A DNA stretch of 64,000 nt from Fremontodendron californicum. Taxonomy: Eukaryota; Streptophyta; Magnoliopsida; Malvales; Malvaceae. Below, piece by piece: positions 35,286 through 48,104 of the stretch. The DNA is taken from assembly GCA_030761205.1 (NCBI GenBank), contig JAULJL010000027.1:8127001-8191000 (forward strand). The letters run 5' to 3'. The notes under the pieces were generated by a model that made no database searches, had not been told where the DNA came from, and saw only the letters and a list, made by a program, of their open reading frames with translations. The translations under genes and the position numbers were made by a program. How positions within the stretch are numbered: the stretch's first letter is position 1; each line of letters opens with the position of its first letter.

Positions 35286-37554
35286 ATGTTCTATGGTGCG
35301 GTGGTATGGGACCCTTGGCTTATTGTAGCCCAAATTGTTTGCCTTCAATGTTTATACTACCTTACACTTGGAGCCTTCTTGTCCTTTCTGGTCGGCACTC
35401 GTGTCTCTCGTATGAGTTTGGTCTATTTCTTTGACTTTGCTACTGTTACTACCTCTACCGTTACCGGCTGGTGTGTCATTGCTTCCTTTCTGCTCAGCTC
35501 TATTGCGGGGTGAGAATATAATTTCCATCTTGTTTTTTAACTATGCTTCATTTGTATGCTTCTTTGCATCTGCTAGCGTGAAGTTTTGAATGCATTTATA
35601 GAACAAATGATTGGTTTCTATCTGCTGCTTTTTAGATGTATTAATTTGCTTGAATACGAATAATTGTTTCCATAAAATAATGATAGTGTTAAAAGTTAAA
35701 ACTAGATCTTATTTTGCTCAACTAGGCCAATTTTATTTATCCAAAAATCAGTATGCTACTGTTGCCTCACCTATGTTCCCTTTGCTCTGATACTCATACA
35801 TGTAGCACATTTTGGTTATGATTAAACTACAAAATCCACATTTCTCTTGTTTCGTCTTGATTATAGGTTGTAGGACTGGCTTGGATCAATGTACAGATTA
35901 CATTGTACAGTTGTGATGTTTGTCTGTGTCATTTGTTCTATGATATATATACTTTTTCTGGTACTAAAAACTAAGATTTAGAAAGCTTTGCACATGAATT
36001 TTGAAATTGAACGTAAGAAGATTGAATCTTGATCTTTTTTTTAGGATATTAGTAGCTAAGCTTGAAAAGTTATTTACCTCCCTGCCCTAGTCGTTGCATC
36101 TGTTATTTTTTCTTATTCAGTTGGTGTCCTGTATGAGGGCGGTTTATTTAGTTGTGAATTAATGTCCAGAACTAGATCTTGCTTCTGTGAAGATACAGTC
36201 TAGTTTTAACCTAAATGGTATTTTATATGTTCATGTACATACAAACTTGAAGTAAAATATAGTAAGAAGTTTAGAGATAATAATAGCACTTGGCATTTTC
36301 TAAACTTAGCTCATTTTAACTTCAGTTTTGTTTTATTTGAATCTATGCAGAGCTGGGTACATGCTTTATTTGATTGAAAGGGCAAAGAAATGCTTAGATT
36401 TTTCAGCCACTCTCTATATTATCCATCTTTTTATATGCATCATATATGGAGGTTGGCCTTCCTCAATAACATGGTGGGTTGTGAATGTTACTGGAGTTGC
36501 AGTGATGGCTTTGCTAGGTGAATATTTATGCATTAGACGGGAACTCAGAGAGATTCCCATAACGCGATATCGATCGAGTAAGAAATTATTCCTATATATG
36601 TTAAAGTGACTTCTTAAGATGATTGTAATGTGAAATATATATATTTTTTCTTTATTATTCTGTTGCCTGTCCTTTTCTTTTGGGACACTGGTTGCAGTGG
36701 AATTATCATGCTGGCTTTCCAACTTATTCTTTCTTGAATTTGTTGGATTGCTATTCATTGTCATGCTCCTTTTAATATATTCTGTTTGATGCTTGGTCTG
36801 CCAAATAAGTTGTGCATTTTACTTGTTGGTCTTATGCTCAAAGGGAGTATGATGATTTTCTACATCAACTTCATGAATCGGTTGGGGCTAATTCATGTCA
36901 TTTTTCTTTTGGACGCTGGTTGTCTGTTGCAGCACTAGTCTCTTGTTCTCCCCGTCATTTCTCTCTTGAGTGGGCTGTTATAGGCTTGCAGAACTAGTTT
37001 CTTCGTCGCACATTCTTTTCTATCTATAGAATGTCTGTTTTAGGGGATGTGCTAATTTTGTGGATTTAGAATATCTTATGATTAAAAAAAAAAAAAAATT
37101 ATGAACCATTATCTTTGAATTTCAGTTGAGATGATTTAGTTATGGGAGAAATCTTGCTCTTGCTAAAGTAGTTTTATAGCTTGCAACTGCTTAAAAAGTG
37201 TTTGAGAACTTGCATAGTTGAGAAAATTTTGTTGGTTTGTGTAACTGAAACTCTTGGAGGCATTTCCAAAAAAAAAAAAGTTCCTTTTAATGCTTAACCC
37301 CTAATTGTGAAAAGAAGATCCAGTTCATGTTAGTTAAATAAGAAAAAATAAAAGTTATTGAACTATGTCAAGTTAAAACAGAAGTGATTCAAATACTTAC
37401 CTTGTTCAGTCATTGACCCAAGACCTTGCTAGTTTCTTGTTGAACTTTAATATGCCACAGTATTTATATTTGTTTCTTTTCAGTTAACAATTCGTATTTT
37501 TTTCAATTGTCGTATTATTGGCTGAATTTTAAACTCTTTGATGCAGATGTCTGA
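35286..37554 (+). CDS. SYS1: SYS1-type Golgi integral membrane protein
   Basis: Three coding exons, 35286-35509, 36351-36577 and 37547-37554, give 152 residues, the usual length of plant SYS1. MFYGAVVWDPWLIVAQIVCL opens the protein; conserved family phrases are SLVYFFDFATVTTSTVTGW, LIERAKKCLDFSATLYIIH and GGWPSSITWWVVNVTG. There are about four membrane spans. SYS1 proteins sit in the Golgi membrane and recruit the ARL-family GTPase ARFRP1/Arl3p in yeast and animals; the plant role is by homology. An upstream in-frame ATG at 35235 is disfavoured because the family starts with MFYG. The third coding exon supplies only eight bases (N, V, stop), after the donor at 36577. Leader sequence extends upstream to about 34.7 kb. 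Confidence 0.93.
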
Positions 37555-38160
37555 CTGATAAAGAATCAGGTTCGAAGAAATTCCTTGTGGCTTTAAAATT
37601 CATTGTTTTCCACTGCTTTGGAGGAGCTGAAGGATATAATTCTTTAGATGCCATACCAAATATAATCCGCTATGAGAAAGAGCTAGCTTAAGTTATAGAA
37701 TCTATTTTCAGTGCTTCTGAGTTCTAAAGATGATAGAGAGCAACCATAAAAGTTTGGGATAATGGTGCTTAAGTGATATGAAGCTGGAGCACATAAGGCT
37801 AGGTATGCATTTGCGCGAGGTAGGTCTAAACGTACGACTATTGGTGGCTTTGACCTTTGAGAAAGATGATACACTGCCTCTGATACTGTTTTTCTGATTT
37901 TATCTGCATAGTTGATTAGTTTTTCATTCTTTAATACAATTGTTTGGTTGAGTTTTTAGGTCTGCATATGATTTGAGAAATTTGGGGTTAATGAAAAAAT
38001 TTGAGCGTATACTAGTGACTGCCGAGTTATCTGACCTAGTGTGTTTCCCCACCACGTCGAGAAATGTAAGCTTGAGATATAGTCTCAAGTTGTTTTTGAC
38101 TGATTTGTTGGCAACATCAGCTTGACGGTAGAACATTTATCTCCTGGTCCTTGATTAGGG
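37555..38160 (+). other. 3-prime UTR of SYS1 gene and spacer
   Basis: Moderate GC content to about 37880 is consistent with a 3-prime UTR. No separate gene recognised. Confidence 0.4.
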
Positions 38161-38174
38161 ACACTCATCCTGAT

Positions 38175-38670
38175 TAGAGGTGGCAAACGGGTAGATTGGG
38201 CTGGTTTGGACATTTAGGTTCGGGTTGTTTCGAATTCGAGCTTTTCTAGTTTAGGTCCTTTTTGGGTTCCGGTCCTTTTAGATTCAGGTTAGTTAGGTCA
38301 CTTTTTAAATTTTATGGAAGGTATAACCGTTTTAGCAAGCTTTTCGAGTTCGGATTGTTTCGGGTTTGAGTTTTTTTTGTTTGGGTCATTTAGAGTTTGG
38401 GTTTTCTCAAGTTCTGGGTTTTGACTTTTTTGTCAAATCGAATTTGGATAGATTCGGATTTGATTTTTTTCAAATGAATTTTCAGGTTCGAGTTTATTTC
38501 GTCATCTCTAATCTGAATCACACCTCAGTTAAGTGTGATGAGGGTTTCAAGAGGAGTGAGGGCAGCCTTTCAAGAGGGTAAATGTGTTATTTCAAGAGGG
38601 TTGGATCGGGTTTGGGTTCGGGTGGGTTGGTCGGATTTTTTCGGGTTCGGATCAATTGATAAGTCTAGTT
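38175..38670. repeat. Degenerate hAT-like element rich in ggttcggg words
   Basis: Begins 'agaggtggcaaacgggtaga' and ends in gggttcggatcaattgataa, with dense ttcgggttg/gggttcgg words throughout. This is the composition of the plant family of hAT-like non-autonomous elements that start with tagaggtggcaaa. No target duplication was identified. Confidence 0.45.
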
Positions 38671-39251
38671 GGTACCGTTACCTTAGTTGAATTTGTTTCA
38701 GTGGCTTGGCTATAAGGTGAAAAACTCATAAAATGTTACCCTCAGTTGCAACATTGGAAGCTCAAATAAAGGATCAAGGAACTTTTCTGTGAAGTTCTTG
38801 GCTTCTTGTGGCATTTTGCAAGTTTCCAGGATTACCTCAAACCTGAGATCCATGTTGATTCTGACATGTCTTGCAACTTAAGATAATGACAACTTTGTGA
38901 GTTTTGCAACTGCCTAAAACTTTGATCTGGCTATCAAAAAAAAAAAAACTTTGATCTGCTGAAAATCCCAAAATCCAATTGAAAAGAGAAGATATATTTG
39001 GAAAACCAGGAGGCATCAACTTGTGTTTGATGGAATGCAAGCAGGCTTTCAGAAAACAATTTTTCAAAGAACATAACTTTCATTTCTCCATTAAACCAAA
39101 GCATAATGTTTAACCCATTTGGGTTTCTCGCAAAATGAAAAGTAAAACCAAAGTCATCTTCTATACCACAACTCTTCCAAGATTGCCAAAGGTCTAAATG
39201 TGTAATTAGTCGTCTCTTGTTTTTGGTTTTCTCGGTAAGTTCTCTGCAAAG
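38671..39251 (-). other. 3-prime UTR and flank of the SULTR3;4 gene
   Basis: Non-coding sequence after the transporter stop at 39252 on the minus strand. I see no other gene. Confidence 0.4.
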
Positions 39252-42200
39252 TCATGGCTGAGGCTTCCATGAAGCAGAGATGTCTCCCACGGCTTCCCCA
39301 ACTGTGAGATAGAATGAATTCATTCCAAAGGACTCTATGATTTTGGAGTGATGCAACTTCTCCATCACACTTCCCACTGGATTTACTAACACAAGCTACA
39401 TTAGAAGACAACCATATCAGCGAAGTGTTAACCTCAAGCTAACAAAATATGTTTGTAGTGAAATTCATTGGTGACAACCATTGGGTTAACATGTAAAATG
39501 GTTCCTGAACTATGCATTTTTTTTTTAACAATTTGATATCTAAAAAAAAATTACAATCAGATACTTAAAATTTGTATTCCGTCAACAGATTACCTCAATA
39601 GATTAGGTCGTTACATAAAATGCTGACATAATATGATTGATTAATATTAAGTTGTCACGTGTTAAGTTAAATATTTTTTTTAAATGCTGATGTGGCATTG
39701 GCATAACACATGGTAACTTAGTATTGATCAATTAAGTCACGTGAACATTTATGTAATGATCTTAGTTCATTGTGTTAACTTGTTCGACGTTAATAAAGTT
39801 TAGATACTCAATTGTGATTTTTTTTAGATATCAAATCGTTAAAAAGTGTATAATTCGGAGAATAATTTACATACTAACTCACAATCATTACCTGAAGTGA
39901 TCTTTTCTCCAGCATCTTTCTTAGTTCGCATACCATGTCGATGCCACTAGTATCTATGGCTGTAACAGCTGCGAAAATTGCCATACTGTTAGCCAAATAC
40001 AGTAGGAAATTCTTGGGAATAATATCTCACAACCTAGAGCCCTTTTCTGTTTGTTTGTTTGTTTGTTTTTTTTTTTTTAAATGATGATCATGACAGGGTT
40101 ACACAAAAATGAGCAAAGAATTTTGGAGTAACTTACCAGTCATGTCAATAATTATACATTTCAAAGTGCTTTCATGGTTTGCCTTAATCCATTCTTCCTC
40201 CTCCTCTCCAACCCATCTTAATATCCTATAACAAAGATGGTCTGTTATAAATCTGCTAGACTAAATAAAACATTCAGCCGAACTTATAGTATGGAAATCT
40301 TTAATTTCTTTAGTTTTTTGACCTATCGTTGATATAAGATGCATGAAAAGGAGGCATTAGAATAGTTCTAAATTGCGGTTGCGGGTGAGTGGCGAGTGTT
40401 ACGTAAACGTCATGATTGTTACGAATGTGAATTGGATAATATTTCAAGAAATATGATAGTGTAACGCGCGTTACATAATACGTTGCATAACGGTCGCATT
40501 TTAGAACTATGGGCATTAGTGGAATTACGTACCTTTCTTGTAGATAAGTTGAATTTGCAAAGTAGATTGGAGATTCAATGGCCAGTATGAGAAACGAAGG
40601 GACCCTTGAAGCTTCTTTGTATCGGTTGAGGCTTTGGTATATCTGTGTTCTTGGAATATTCCCCAAGACCACAGTGTTTGGCCTGGTGACATGCAAGAGA
40701 ATCTTGAATACTGAAACTCCAACCTGCATGCATTTTGCAGGCCAAGTCATTAGATCCCGAGCCAAAAAAATTGTCAATTTTTTTTATTTCTTATATTCTA
40801 TACTAGGAGAAGAGAAGATGAAAGCAATCACTAGGAAGTTAAATGCTTACTGCAATGGCAAGTCCCAAAGGAACAGAAATGAAAAGAACCCCAAAGAAGG
40901 AACAAATACAAGTCAAGAAATCAAGTTTGTCAACTTTCCACAATTTGTATGCCGCCTGATAATCAATAAGCCCTATCACTGCTGTTATGATGATGGCTGC
41001 TAAGATGACATTAGGGGTGTAGTAAAATAGTGGCATGAGAAACAACAGTGTGACAAGCACAGCTGTGGCTAATACGATGTTAGAGACTGCTGTTTGTGCT
41101 CCAGCATTATAATTTACTGCAGATCGAGAAAATGATCCTGAAAAGACATGTCGAAGAGAATAGTTTTAGATACTAAGTACCAATCCTTATGAAGTTATAA
41201 AATTCGAAGTCAAATGTAAAAGAATCATCACCAGTTGTAACATAACATGAAGTGCAAGAACCAGCCATGTTCATGAGACCGATAGCCATCATTTCTTTGT
41301 TTCCATCAACTTGGTAGTTCCTTAGAGAAGCAAATGTCCTTCCCACTGCAATCCCTTCCTACAAAATAACAAGGATTTTATTTTTAGCTATGACTAAGAT
41401 ATCGAAGACAGTGCGGGTTCAGGAAAAGCTTACGGTGAGGGACAGGATCCCAGTGACAATGCCAGTCTTGATAGCTAATGCCAGATATTGGCCATTAAAG
41501 TATAGCATGTTTGATGAAGGTGGATTCAAACCCTTTTGCAAGTGGCCAATCTGTGATAGAGAAATGGAAAGACAACTTAGATTTAGGAGAATTTTTCAAA
41601 TACATAAAACTAGAAATAGTATCACTCTATGTTATCCGACACGGGTATGTTCAATTTTTTCCAATACTTTTATGTATTTAGAGGGTTCTTGGAGGATCTT
41701 ATCTCCATACCTATGTCCGGATATGCGCCGGACACGGGTGTCGGATACGGGTACTTCAAGAAAAATGAAAAGTCGGAGCAACATAAGTATCACTTCTTAC
41801 CATTGAGATTCCATGAGCTTTTGATTTAATGCAGAAGACAAAAAGCGTCGAGAGAATCACTGATGCTAATGGGGCAGCTGCCGATACCCAGAAAAGCTTT
41901 GGTTTCCTCATGCTCTGCATCAAAACTTTCCAACATCAAAATTTAAAGAACTAAAGCTAGAATCTGCACAAATCATTTTGTTGGTAAAATAGAGTTACTT
42001 ACAATATGCCTTGCTGTCAACAGAAACAACAGGAAGCTGAATCCCATTGCGATAGTTTGCCAGGACCACTGCAGAAGAATTGAACCATTATTACCATTGG
42101 AACATTTTCTTGAAGAATTTAAGCATTAATTAAACTAAATAAAATGAACAGATGGCATCCAAAATCTATAAAAGGAACCTGCCTTTTAGTAATTAATTCA

Positions 42201-44114
42201 GTGGTTGAGTTTCTTGGATTAAATCAAAGGGTAGATTGTCAAAACTTAATTCTAAGCAATGATTATAGAAGCATTTGTAAAGTGCCCGGTTCCCACAATA
42301 ATCACCAGATACTTGGCCAAAAACCAAGAAGAGCACTTCCAAGATGCTGCTAATGACTAGCTTGTTGACATTGTTTTCCCTTGATGAAGCCACTTACCTC
42401 TTTTCTGTGGTCAAAGACAGAGGTCATAACAGGAATGAGTTGCATCTTGCCAGTGAAATGAACAATTCCAAGCAATCCCTTCAGCTGCTGTAATGACACA
42501 ATGACTGCTGCACCACCCATGAATCCAACAAGAGTTGCCTTGGACAGAAAATCAATCACGAAACCTAACCTGTAAATCATAAACCAGGAATCAATTAAAA
42601 TACAATAGTTAATGAAAATGGCTTTTGTCTACTATAGTCCAATATGTTCAGGAATTCTTCTGATTTTTCTGAAAATGGTGAACAAGTTTAGGAACACCCA
42701 TGTTTTAAAAAGGTATTAAGACAGAATCAATATGCATATCAGACTTTTGCATTGTGACAACTGTTGTTTTCAATAATCTTAAGGCTGTCACTATCAAACT
42801 CTTCTGCTTAACTATCAAACTTTATATATTTTGACTTCAGAACATTAAAAAAAAAAAAAAAGGTACCTTAAGACACCCAAAGATGCCTGAAACAAACCAG
42901 CAAAGAAGGTAGCAGTGAAGGCCAATTTAAGGTAGAGAATTGGCTCTTCAACAGGGGAGACACTTTCACTTAGCATTGTGCCCATGACTAAGGATGCAAT
43001 GGACACTGGACCAACAGCAAGATGTCTAGAACTCCCCAGGATAGAATAAATCAATGGGGGGACAAAGCTTGAATCTGCATGAATTAATGGAAAAATCATA
43101 TTAATAAAAGTTAATTTTATTTGCTTTCACCCATTATTGAATTCAATTTGGAAATATAGTAGTTTTGGTTCTGATACTAACATAGTCCAACAATAGGTGG
43201 CAAATTTGCAAGTTTTGCATAACTGATTCCCTGCAGTTCAACAAAACACAATAAATTATCATAAAAAAATAAGTATTTTTCAAATGAAGAATTTTGTAAA
43301 AAGATAAAAATAAAATTGAATGTTAATTTGATCCAATACATTATTTATTTAATCCGCTGACCCACTAAATATTATGTTTGATATCCAAAAATCATTACCA
43401 TGTGATATCAACCACAACAAGACATTGAATTAAATTCACATGAGGATTGACTATTGAGAACAAAAATCATCTTTAAATAAGTTCAGAACCAACATAATAT
43501 TTTTTATTTAGAATATGAAAACAATAAAAACAAAATCAATTTATTATTAAAAACTATTAAAAAAAAAAATCCAGTTCACATAAGCCACACTTGTTCACTG
43601 ATAAACTTTTTAAAGTTTAGCTACTCTAATGATCCAAAAAGAAAATGGAATATATTCAGAAACTTGTCCACTAATTTTCATTAGTTGACAAAATCCATGA
43701 ACAACCATGACCATGAGAGATATGCTATTCTGCTTTTGTTTTCATGATTACCTGTGGGATTGCAAGGCTAGCAATGGTGAAACCCGAGATGATATCAGAC
43801 CTAAACAGACTGAGATCGTACTCAGGACCCCACTGGAATATTGGGAACAAAAACTGAAGTCCCAAAACCAGTTTCTTACACCATGTTTGGTCCTTGAATC
43901 TGTAGAGAGGATCATCGGGGAAAAATATCTCAGAAAGCCTGTGTTTTAGCTTCTGGAAAGTGGTTTTCTTTGGTGGCAGGCAAACATTGTGTATCTCCAT
44001 TGCCTCTGCTGCTGCCATTGGTATCTCTGTTGAAACCTTCAGAGTTGTTGTTGGTGTTGTACTTCCACTATGGCTAGCGAAATCTTCATTAATCCTGTTA
44101 GCGTTAACACCCAT
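39252..44114 (-). CDS. SULTR3;4: Group 3 sulfate/phosphate transporter, SULTR3;4-like
   Basis: Thirteen exons join in frame (high to low): 44114-43752, 43230-43182, 43074-42867, 42569-42398, 42068-42003, 41914-41801, 41550-41434, 41358-41232, 41137-40851, 40723-40533, 40225-40137, 39968-39892, 39395-39252; 667 residues. The cytosolic N-terminus (about 1-95) is followed by a SulP transmembrane domain with the signature GISYAKLANLPPIVGLYSSF then PPLIYSILGSSRHLAVGPVS, and a C-terminal STAS domain (CIIIDMTAVTAIDTSGIDMV), ending VGEAVGDISASWKPQP. The N- and C-terminal phrases fit SULTR3;4 best. That protein and its rice homologue SPDT allocate phosphate or sulfate to growing tissue, by published work on the family. 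Introns 6 and 12 carry MITEs. All splice sites are GT..AG. Confidence 0.95.
39493..39882. mobile_element. Fold-back MITE in SULTR intron 12
   Basis: Left arm (taacatgtaaaatggttcct, then aacaatttgatatctaaaa, ttacaatcagatactta) and right arm in reverse complement (tagtatgtaaattattctcc, aacgatttgatatctaaaa, tcacaattgagtatcta) are imperfect inverted copies. Its right edge lies only about ten bases inside the intron from the donor at 39891. No clear target duplication. Confidence 0.75.
41627..41785 (+). mobile_element. Short TIR MITE, copy 2, in SULTR intron 6
   Basis: 'ctatgttatccgacacgggt' to gtcggagcaacata, homologous over its length to copy 1 at 20470-20664. It is flanked by a perfect 9-bp target duplication AGTATCACT (41618-41626 and 41786-41794). 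It sits 15 bp from the splice donor at 41800 of the minus-strand transporter gene. Confidence 0.9.
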
Positions 44115-44194
44115 TTTTTTTCTTTTTGTTTTAGCAAAGAGAAGAAGAAAAAAACCAAGTTTTTTTTGGTGAGAACAAAGTTAAGCATGGCTTT

Positions 44195-44203
44195 GAATTT
44201 ATA
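44195..44203 (-). promoter_or_regulatory. TATA box candidate of SULTR3;4 gene
   Basis: Minus strand TATAAATTC, about 85 bp upstream of the ATG (44114), a typical plant distance allowing a short leader. It is the best TATA match in the region. Confidence 0.55.
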
Positions 44204-44319
44204 GAGAAGAGAAAATGGAAGGGTATTTGTTAGATGGTAGTTATTGGGCAGTTGTTGGTAATTTTTGTTTGAATGGGGCAGTTTAGTCTTTTTAATCATT
44301 TGGGTTTAAAGAAAAATGG

Positions 44320-44711
44320 GGTTTAAGTACCCACCTAGTCCATGTACTATAGTGAAAGGAGTAATTTAGTCCTTATACTGTAAAAGTGAGTAATTTAGTC
44401 ATTATACAATTGAAATAGGTGCAAATAAGTAAAATTGATAACAATGTTAATGAAAAACCGTTAAAATGCTGATGTGGACTCGTAAAATCTAACAGAATTA
44501 ATGACTTGGAATAAAATATGACTTGAAATATATCTAAATCTGTTAGATTTTACGAGTCCACGTCAATATTTTAACGGTTTTTCATTAAAACCGTTATGAA
44601 TTTTACTTTCACCTATTTCAATTGTACAGTGAATAAATTACTTACTTTTATAATATAGGGAGTAATTTATTCTTTTCACTACAGTAGAGGGATTATGTGG
44701 GTACTTAAACC
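44320..44711. mobile_element. Fold-back MITE with perfect 9-bp TSD, SULTR promoter
   Basis: Ends GGTTTAAGTACCCAC and GTGGGTACTTAAACC are perfect inverses, and the two arms stay complementary for most of the 392 bp (gtgaaaNgagtaattta, caattgaaataggtg, aatgaaaaaccgttaaaat, gtggactcgtaaaatctaac). It is flanked by GAAAAATGG on both sides (44311-44319 and 44712-44720), indicating the Mutator superfamily. It lies about 115 bp upstream of the TATA candidate. Confidence 0.93.
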
Positions 44712-44724
44712 GAAAAATGGTGAG

Positions 44725-45090
44725 CAGCAAGCAATAAAACCGATTCAATCCATCTAATCGGTTAGATTGACCGGTTCAATTAAAAAAAAATTTAAATATT
44801 GAATATACGATTTTGATATTAAATAAGTATGAAATATAGTAAATATTCAATATAAATATGCATTTAGTTTAATGATACGATTTTTAATATATATCTAAGA
44901 AAAATTAAAGTTCAAATATTATTACTTACAAAAAAATTTTGAATAAAAAAATTTAAAAAATAAAAAAATAAACATAAAACCTGATTCCCCCCAAAATTTT
45001 TATCTGATTTCATCAAATTTATCAAACCATACAAATTTTTTGTTCATGATTAATTCGATCCGATCGATCGATCCAATCTGTTTTTTCAGG
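44725..45090. repeat. Dispersed element related to 55530-55905
   Basis: Shares 'taaataagtatgaaatatag', taatgatacgattttt..ata and terminal ccggttcaa/cgatcgatcc words with 55530-55905. Ends are GC-richer, the middle AT-rich. Probably a non-autonomous DNA transposon; no target duplication was read. Confidence 0.5.
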
Positions 45091-45217
45091 TTAGCATTAG
45101 TATATGAAATAGTAGTAGTATTTTTTCATGGCCCATTGAGCACTTTTTGGATTTGTTTTTGTGTATTACAAATTATAATACTTTAGGTGATTGTGGGCAA
45201 TACTTATGAGTTATGAG

Positions 45218-45258
<41 letters not shown>

Positions 45259-48100
45259 GATAAAGATACTTTTATTTTTCCCTTGATTTTAATAATTTGT
45301 TTTTGGGATTTTTTTTTTTATTATTTATTTGAATGGCTTTTGGGTAGCAACACTGAGTACCCAGAAGATGGATGAGGCTTGGGGCCACTGTGTTACAAAA
45401 AGATGTTTTTGCCAAAATATTTAGGCATCTGATAGGAAGATACAGAAGATTTATTCATATCTTAGTATAAGAATTACTATTTTTTTTTTTTATATATCTA
45501 AAAAAAAGAGAGAGAAAAGCATTGTTCTCTTTGATTGATGTGGTTTTTTCTATGCTGAATTGCTTGATAGGAAAATGTTATACTCAACAAATTTCACATC
45601 CATTTGGGAAAAAAAGGAAGGGTATAAAATTTTATTTTCATTTTCCTTTTTGATTGGCTTAATTGGCAAGTGATTTTATATGAGTTGGACATTATTCAAT
45701 TAAAATATATTTTAGAATATTGTGAGAAATTTCAATGTTGAAAACTGTTTTCGAATTTTTTTAATTAGTATTTAGCAGCTTATTAATTAAAAGCATATAA
45801 TTTCCAAAAGGAAACTTTTGTTAGGTGAAAGTGAAACTCCTGATGAAATAAAAGTATGTACTACTTGTAACCATATATATATATAATCTATTATCAAATT
45901 ACAATTCTTTTGTAAAAAAATGAGAAATATGTACTACTAAATATAAGTTTATCACATATACCGTGGTTAAAACTGTCCAAGAGCAAGGTTATCCATCTGG
46001 TTTGTATTGGGCCAGTTTGAACAAAGATTTTTTTAATTCGGATTGGGCTAGCTTGATCCGAATTATTATTTATTAATAAAAAATATTTTTTATTTAAATT
46101 TAAATATATAAATATTAATATAAAAATAATTTTTTAATATTATTTTGGATAGTGTTTCGGATCGGTCCGGACCTGAATAAGGAAAATAAAAAAAATTCGA
46201 GCTCGAAATTTTATATAAACCCTTATTTTTTTTATTATTAGGAATTAGATGACTAACAATATACATGGGTGCTTTTGTTAAAAAAAAAGTATTTCAAATT
46301 ATTATATAAAAATGTGATAGCTTTTCTAAAATAAGTATTGGATTTAAAAAAAAATATATGTTATTATAAAAATTAATAAAATAACATATATATATCTTTG
46401 ATTTTATTTTGTTATTGTTTAAATATTTGGTTTTTATATTAATTTTTCAATTAAATTGATTTTATTTGACTCATGACATCAATTTAATTAGAAATTTTAT
46501 AATATCATCCTAGAAATGGGTACACTTATTGTGAGTGAAAAAATGTTTTGAAAAAAAAAAAAAGAAAAAGAGAAATTGTGTTTTAAAAAATTAATTCTTA
46601 AAAAAACGATAGATAGTTTTTTAAAGTGGGTACTTATTATTATTTTTTTTTAAGTAAAAAGACATGTTTATTTTTATAATAATTTTATTTGATTTTTTTG
46701 TAATTACCTTTAATTGAGTTAATGTCACTTAAATTATGAAGAATTAATTTATAGATGGTTTTTGTAATATATAGTATAGATGATTTATAATTTACCTATT
46801 TAAGTATTATTTAATTTATTAAACATCATTAACTTAATAATAAGTTTCCTATTAAATTATTTTTTTCTTTTCAAATCATTATTTTTAAACTAATCATTCA
46901 TTTTTTTTTTTGGGAATTTTGAAAATAGTCATTAATCTTAGAATTTATTTTTGATACATCGACTGTGAATTTTTTTAATTTCATAAGCGGGGTTACGAGA
47001 TTATCACATGTCTCACTTTTTTTTAATTAATTTTTTTAATATATCATAAAAAGTATGTGTCACCTAACTAACACCGTTTGTGAAATCTAAAAACTCCACG
47101 ACAATAAATGAGATAACTTCTCTTAATATTATTTTAAGTTTACATAATGTAACTTTCCAACTGCCTAGCAAAAAGGAATATTGTTTGAAATCTTTCTATT
47201 GATATCTCTTAATTTGACATTAATTCTCAAAGGTTAGGTTACTCTCAAAAAGAATTGCCCATCAATTATTAATCCCTTCTTTTATTTTTTCTTCTCATTT
47301 TCAGACATAAACAAAGAGGTACCTAATTAAAGTAGAGTGTACATTATTTTTTTTTTGGGGTAAAATGGCTAAGGAAGAAGAAAAAGTTATGAGATTTGAA
47401 TATTAAATTTGTTGGATATCACCTATTAAAAATAATTGTATGAATCAACTAGATTGAGCTATGGTGCAGAAAATACATTGATTATTGAGTATTGACTATC
47501 GAAGAATTTGCAAATGTGGAAAGGGTCATTTACAGCCCAAATGCAGCTGCTTAAAGTGAAAGCTATCCTTTTAAGAGGGTCCTAGGGAAGCTATTTAGAA
47601 GCAGAGACTACCTGAAATAAATAAAGTTCGAGTCATTACCAAAATCATTGCGACTTGATCTCTAAGGAAATATCTCAATGGTTAAAATTTGAGATTCTAA
47701 TTTGTATTTCTTGGATTTAAATTAAGGGATGAAAGAGATGAGATTTTTTTTCTATAAAAAAAAAAAAAAACACTAATTGCTAATGAAGTTGGTGTATGTT
47801 ACATCAATATATTATTTCTATTATAACTTTTGGCTTCTTGATTGAAGTTTTGTAACATGACCCCAATCAAATTAATTAAATAAGATTAATGTGCCAATTT
47901 TCGGGTTAATAGGAATAGAATATCTCAGAATTCCAATTTCAGCTTCCTTATAAAAACAAGAGAAATATTAAGGGTCCAGTCATAAAACACATGAATGATT
48001 TAGTGAAAACCTCTTTTCTGACCATCCAAATGAATTTTAAATCAAAACCGTTTAGTCGAAGCTAAAAGCTTTGCACCAAGAAAAAGAAGATTCTAGCTAT
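45091..48100. other. AT-rich spacer with a TA microsatellite and old elements
   Basis: A (TA)17 tract is at 45221-45254. 45990-46215 is a decayed member of the family with interior 'ttatttaaatttaaatata' also seen near 24.9, 54.2 and 60.8 kb. The rest holds no recognisable gene. Confidence 0.5.
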
Positions 48101-48104
48101 TATT

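Noticed and set aside
40578..41003. Plus-strand frame of 141 codons
   Set aside because: Antisense of SULTR exons 9-10 and their intron; no protein-like content.
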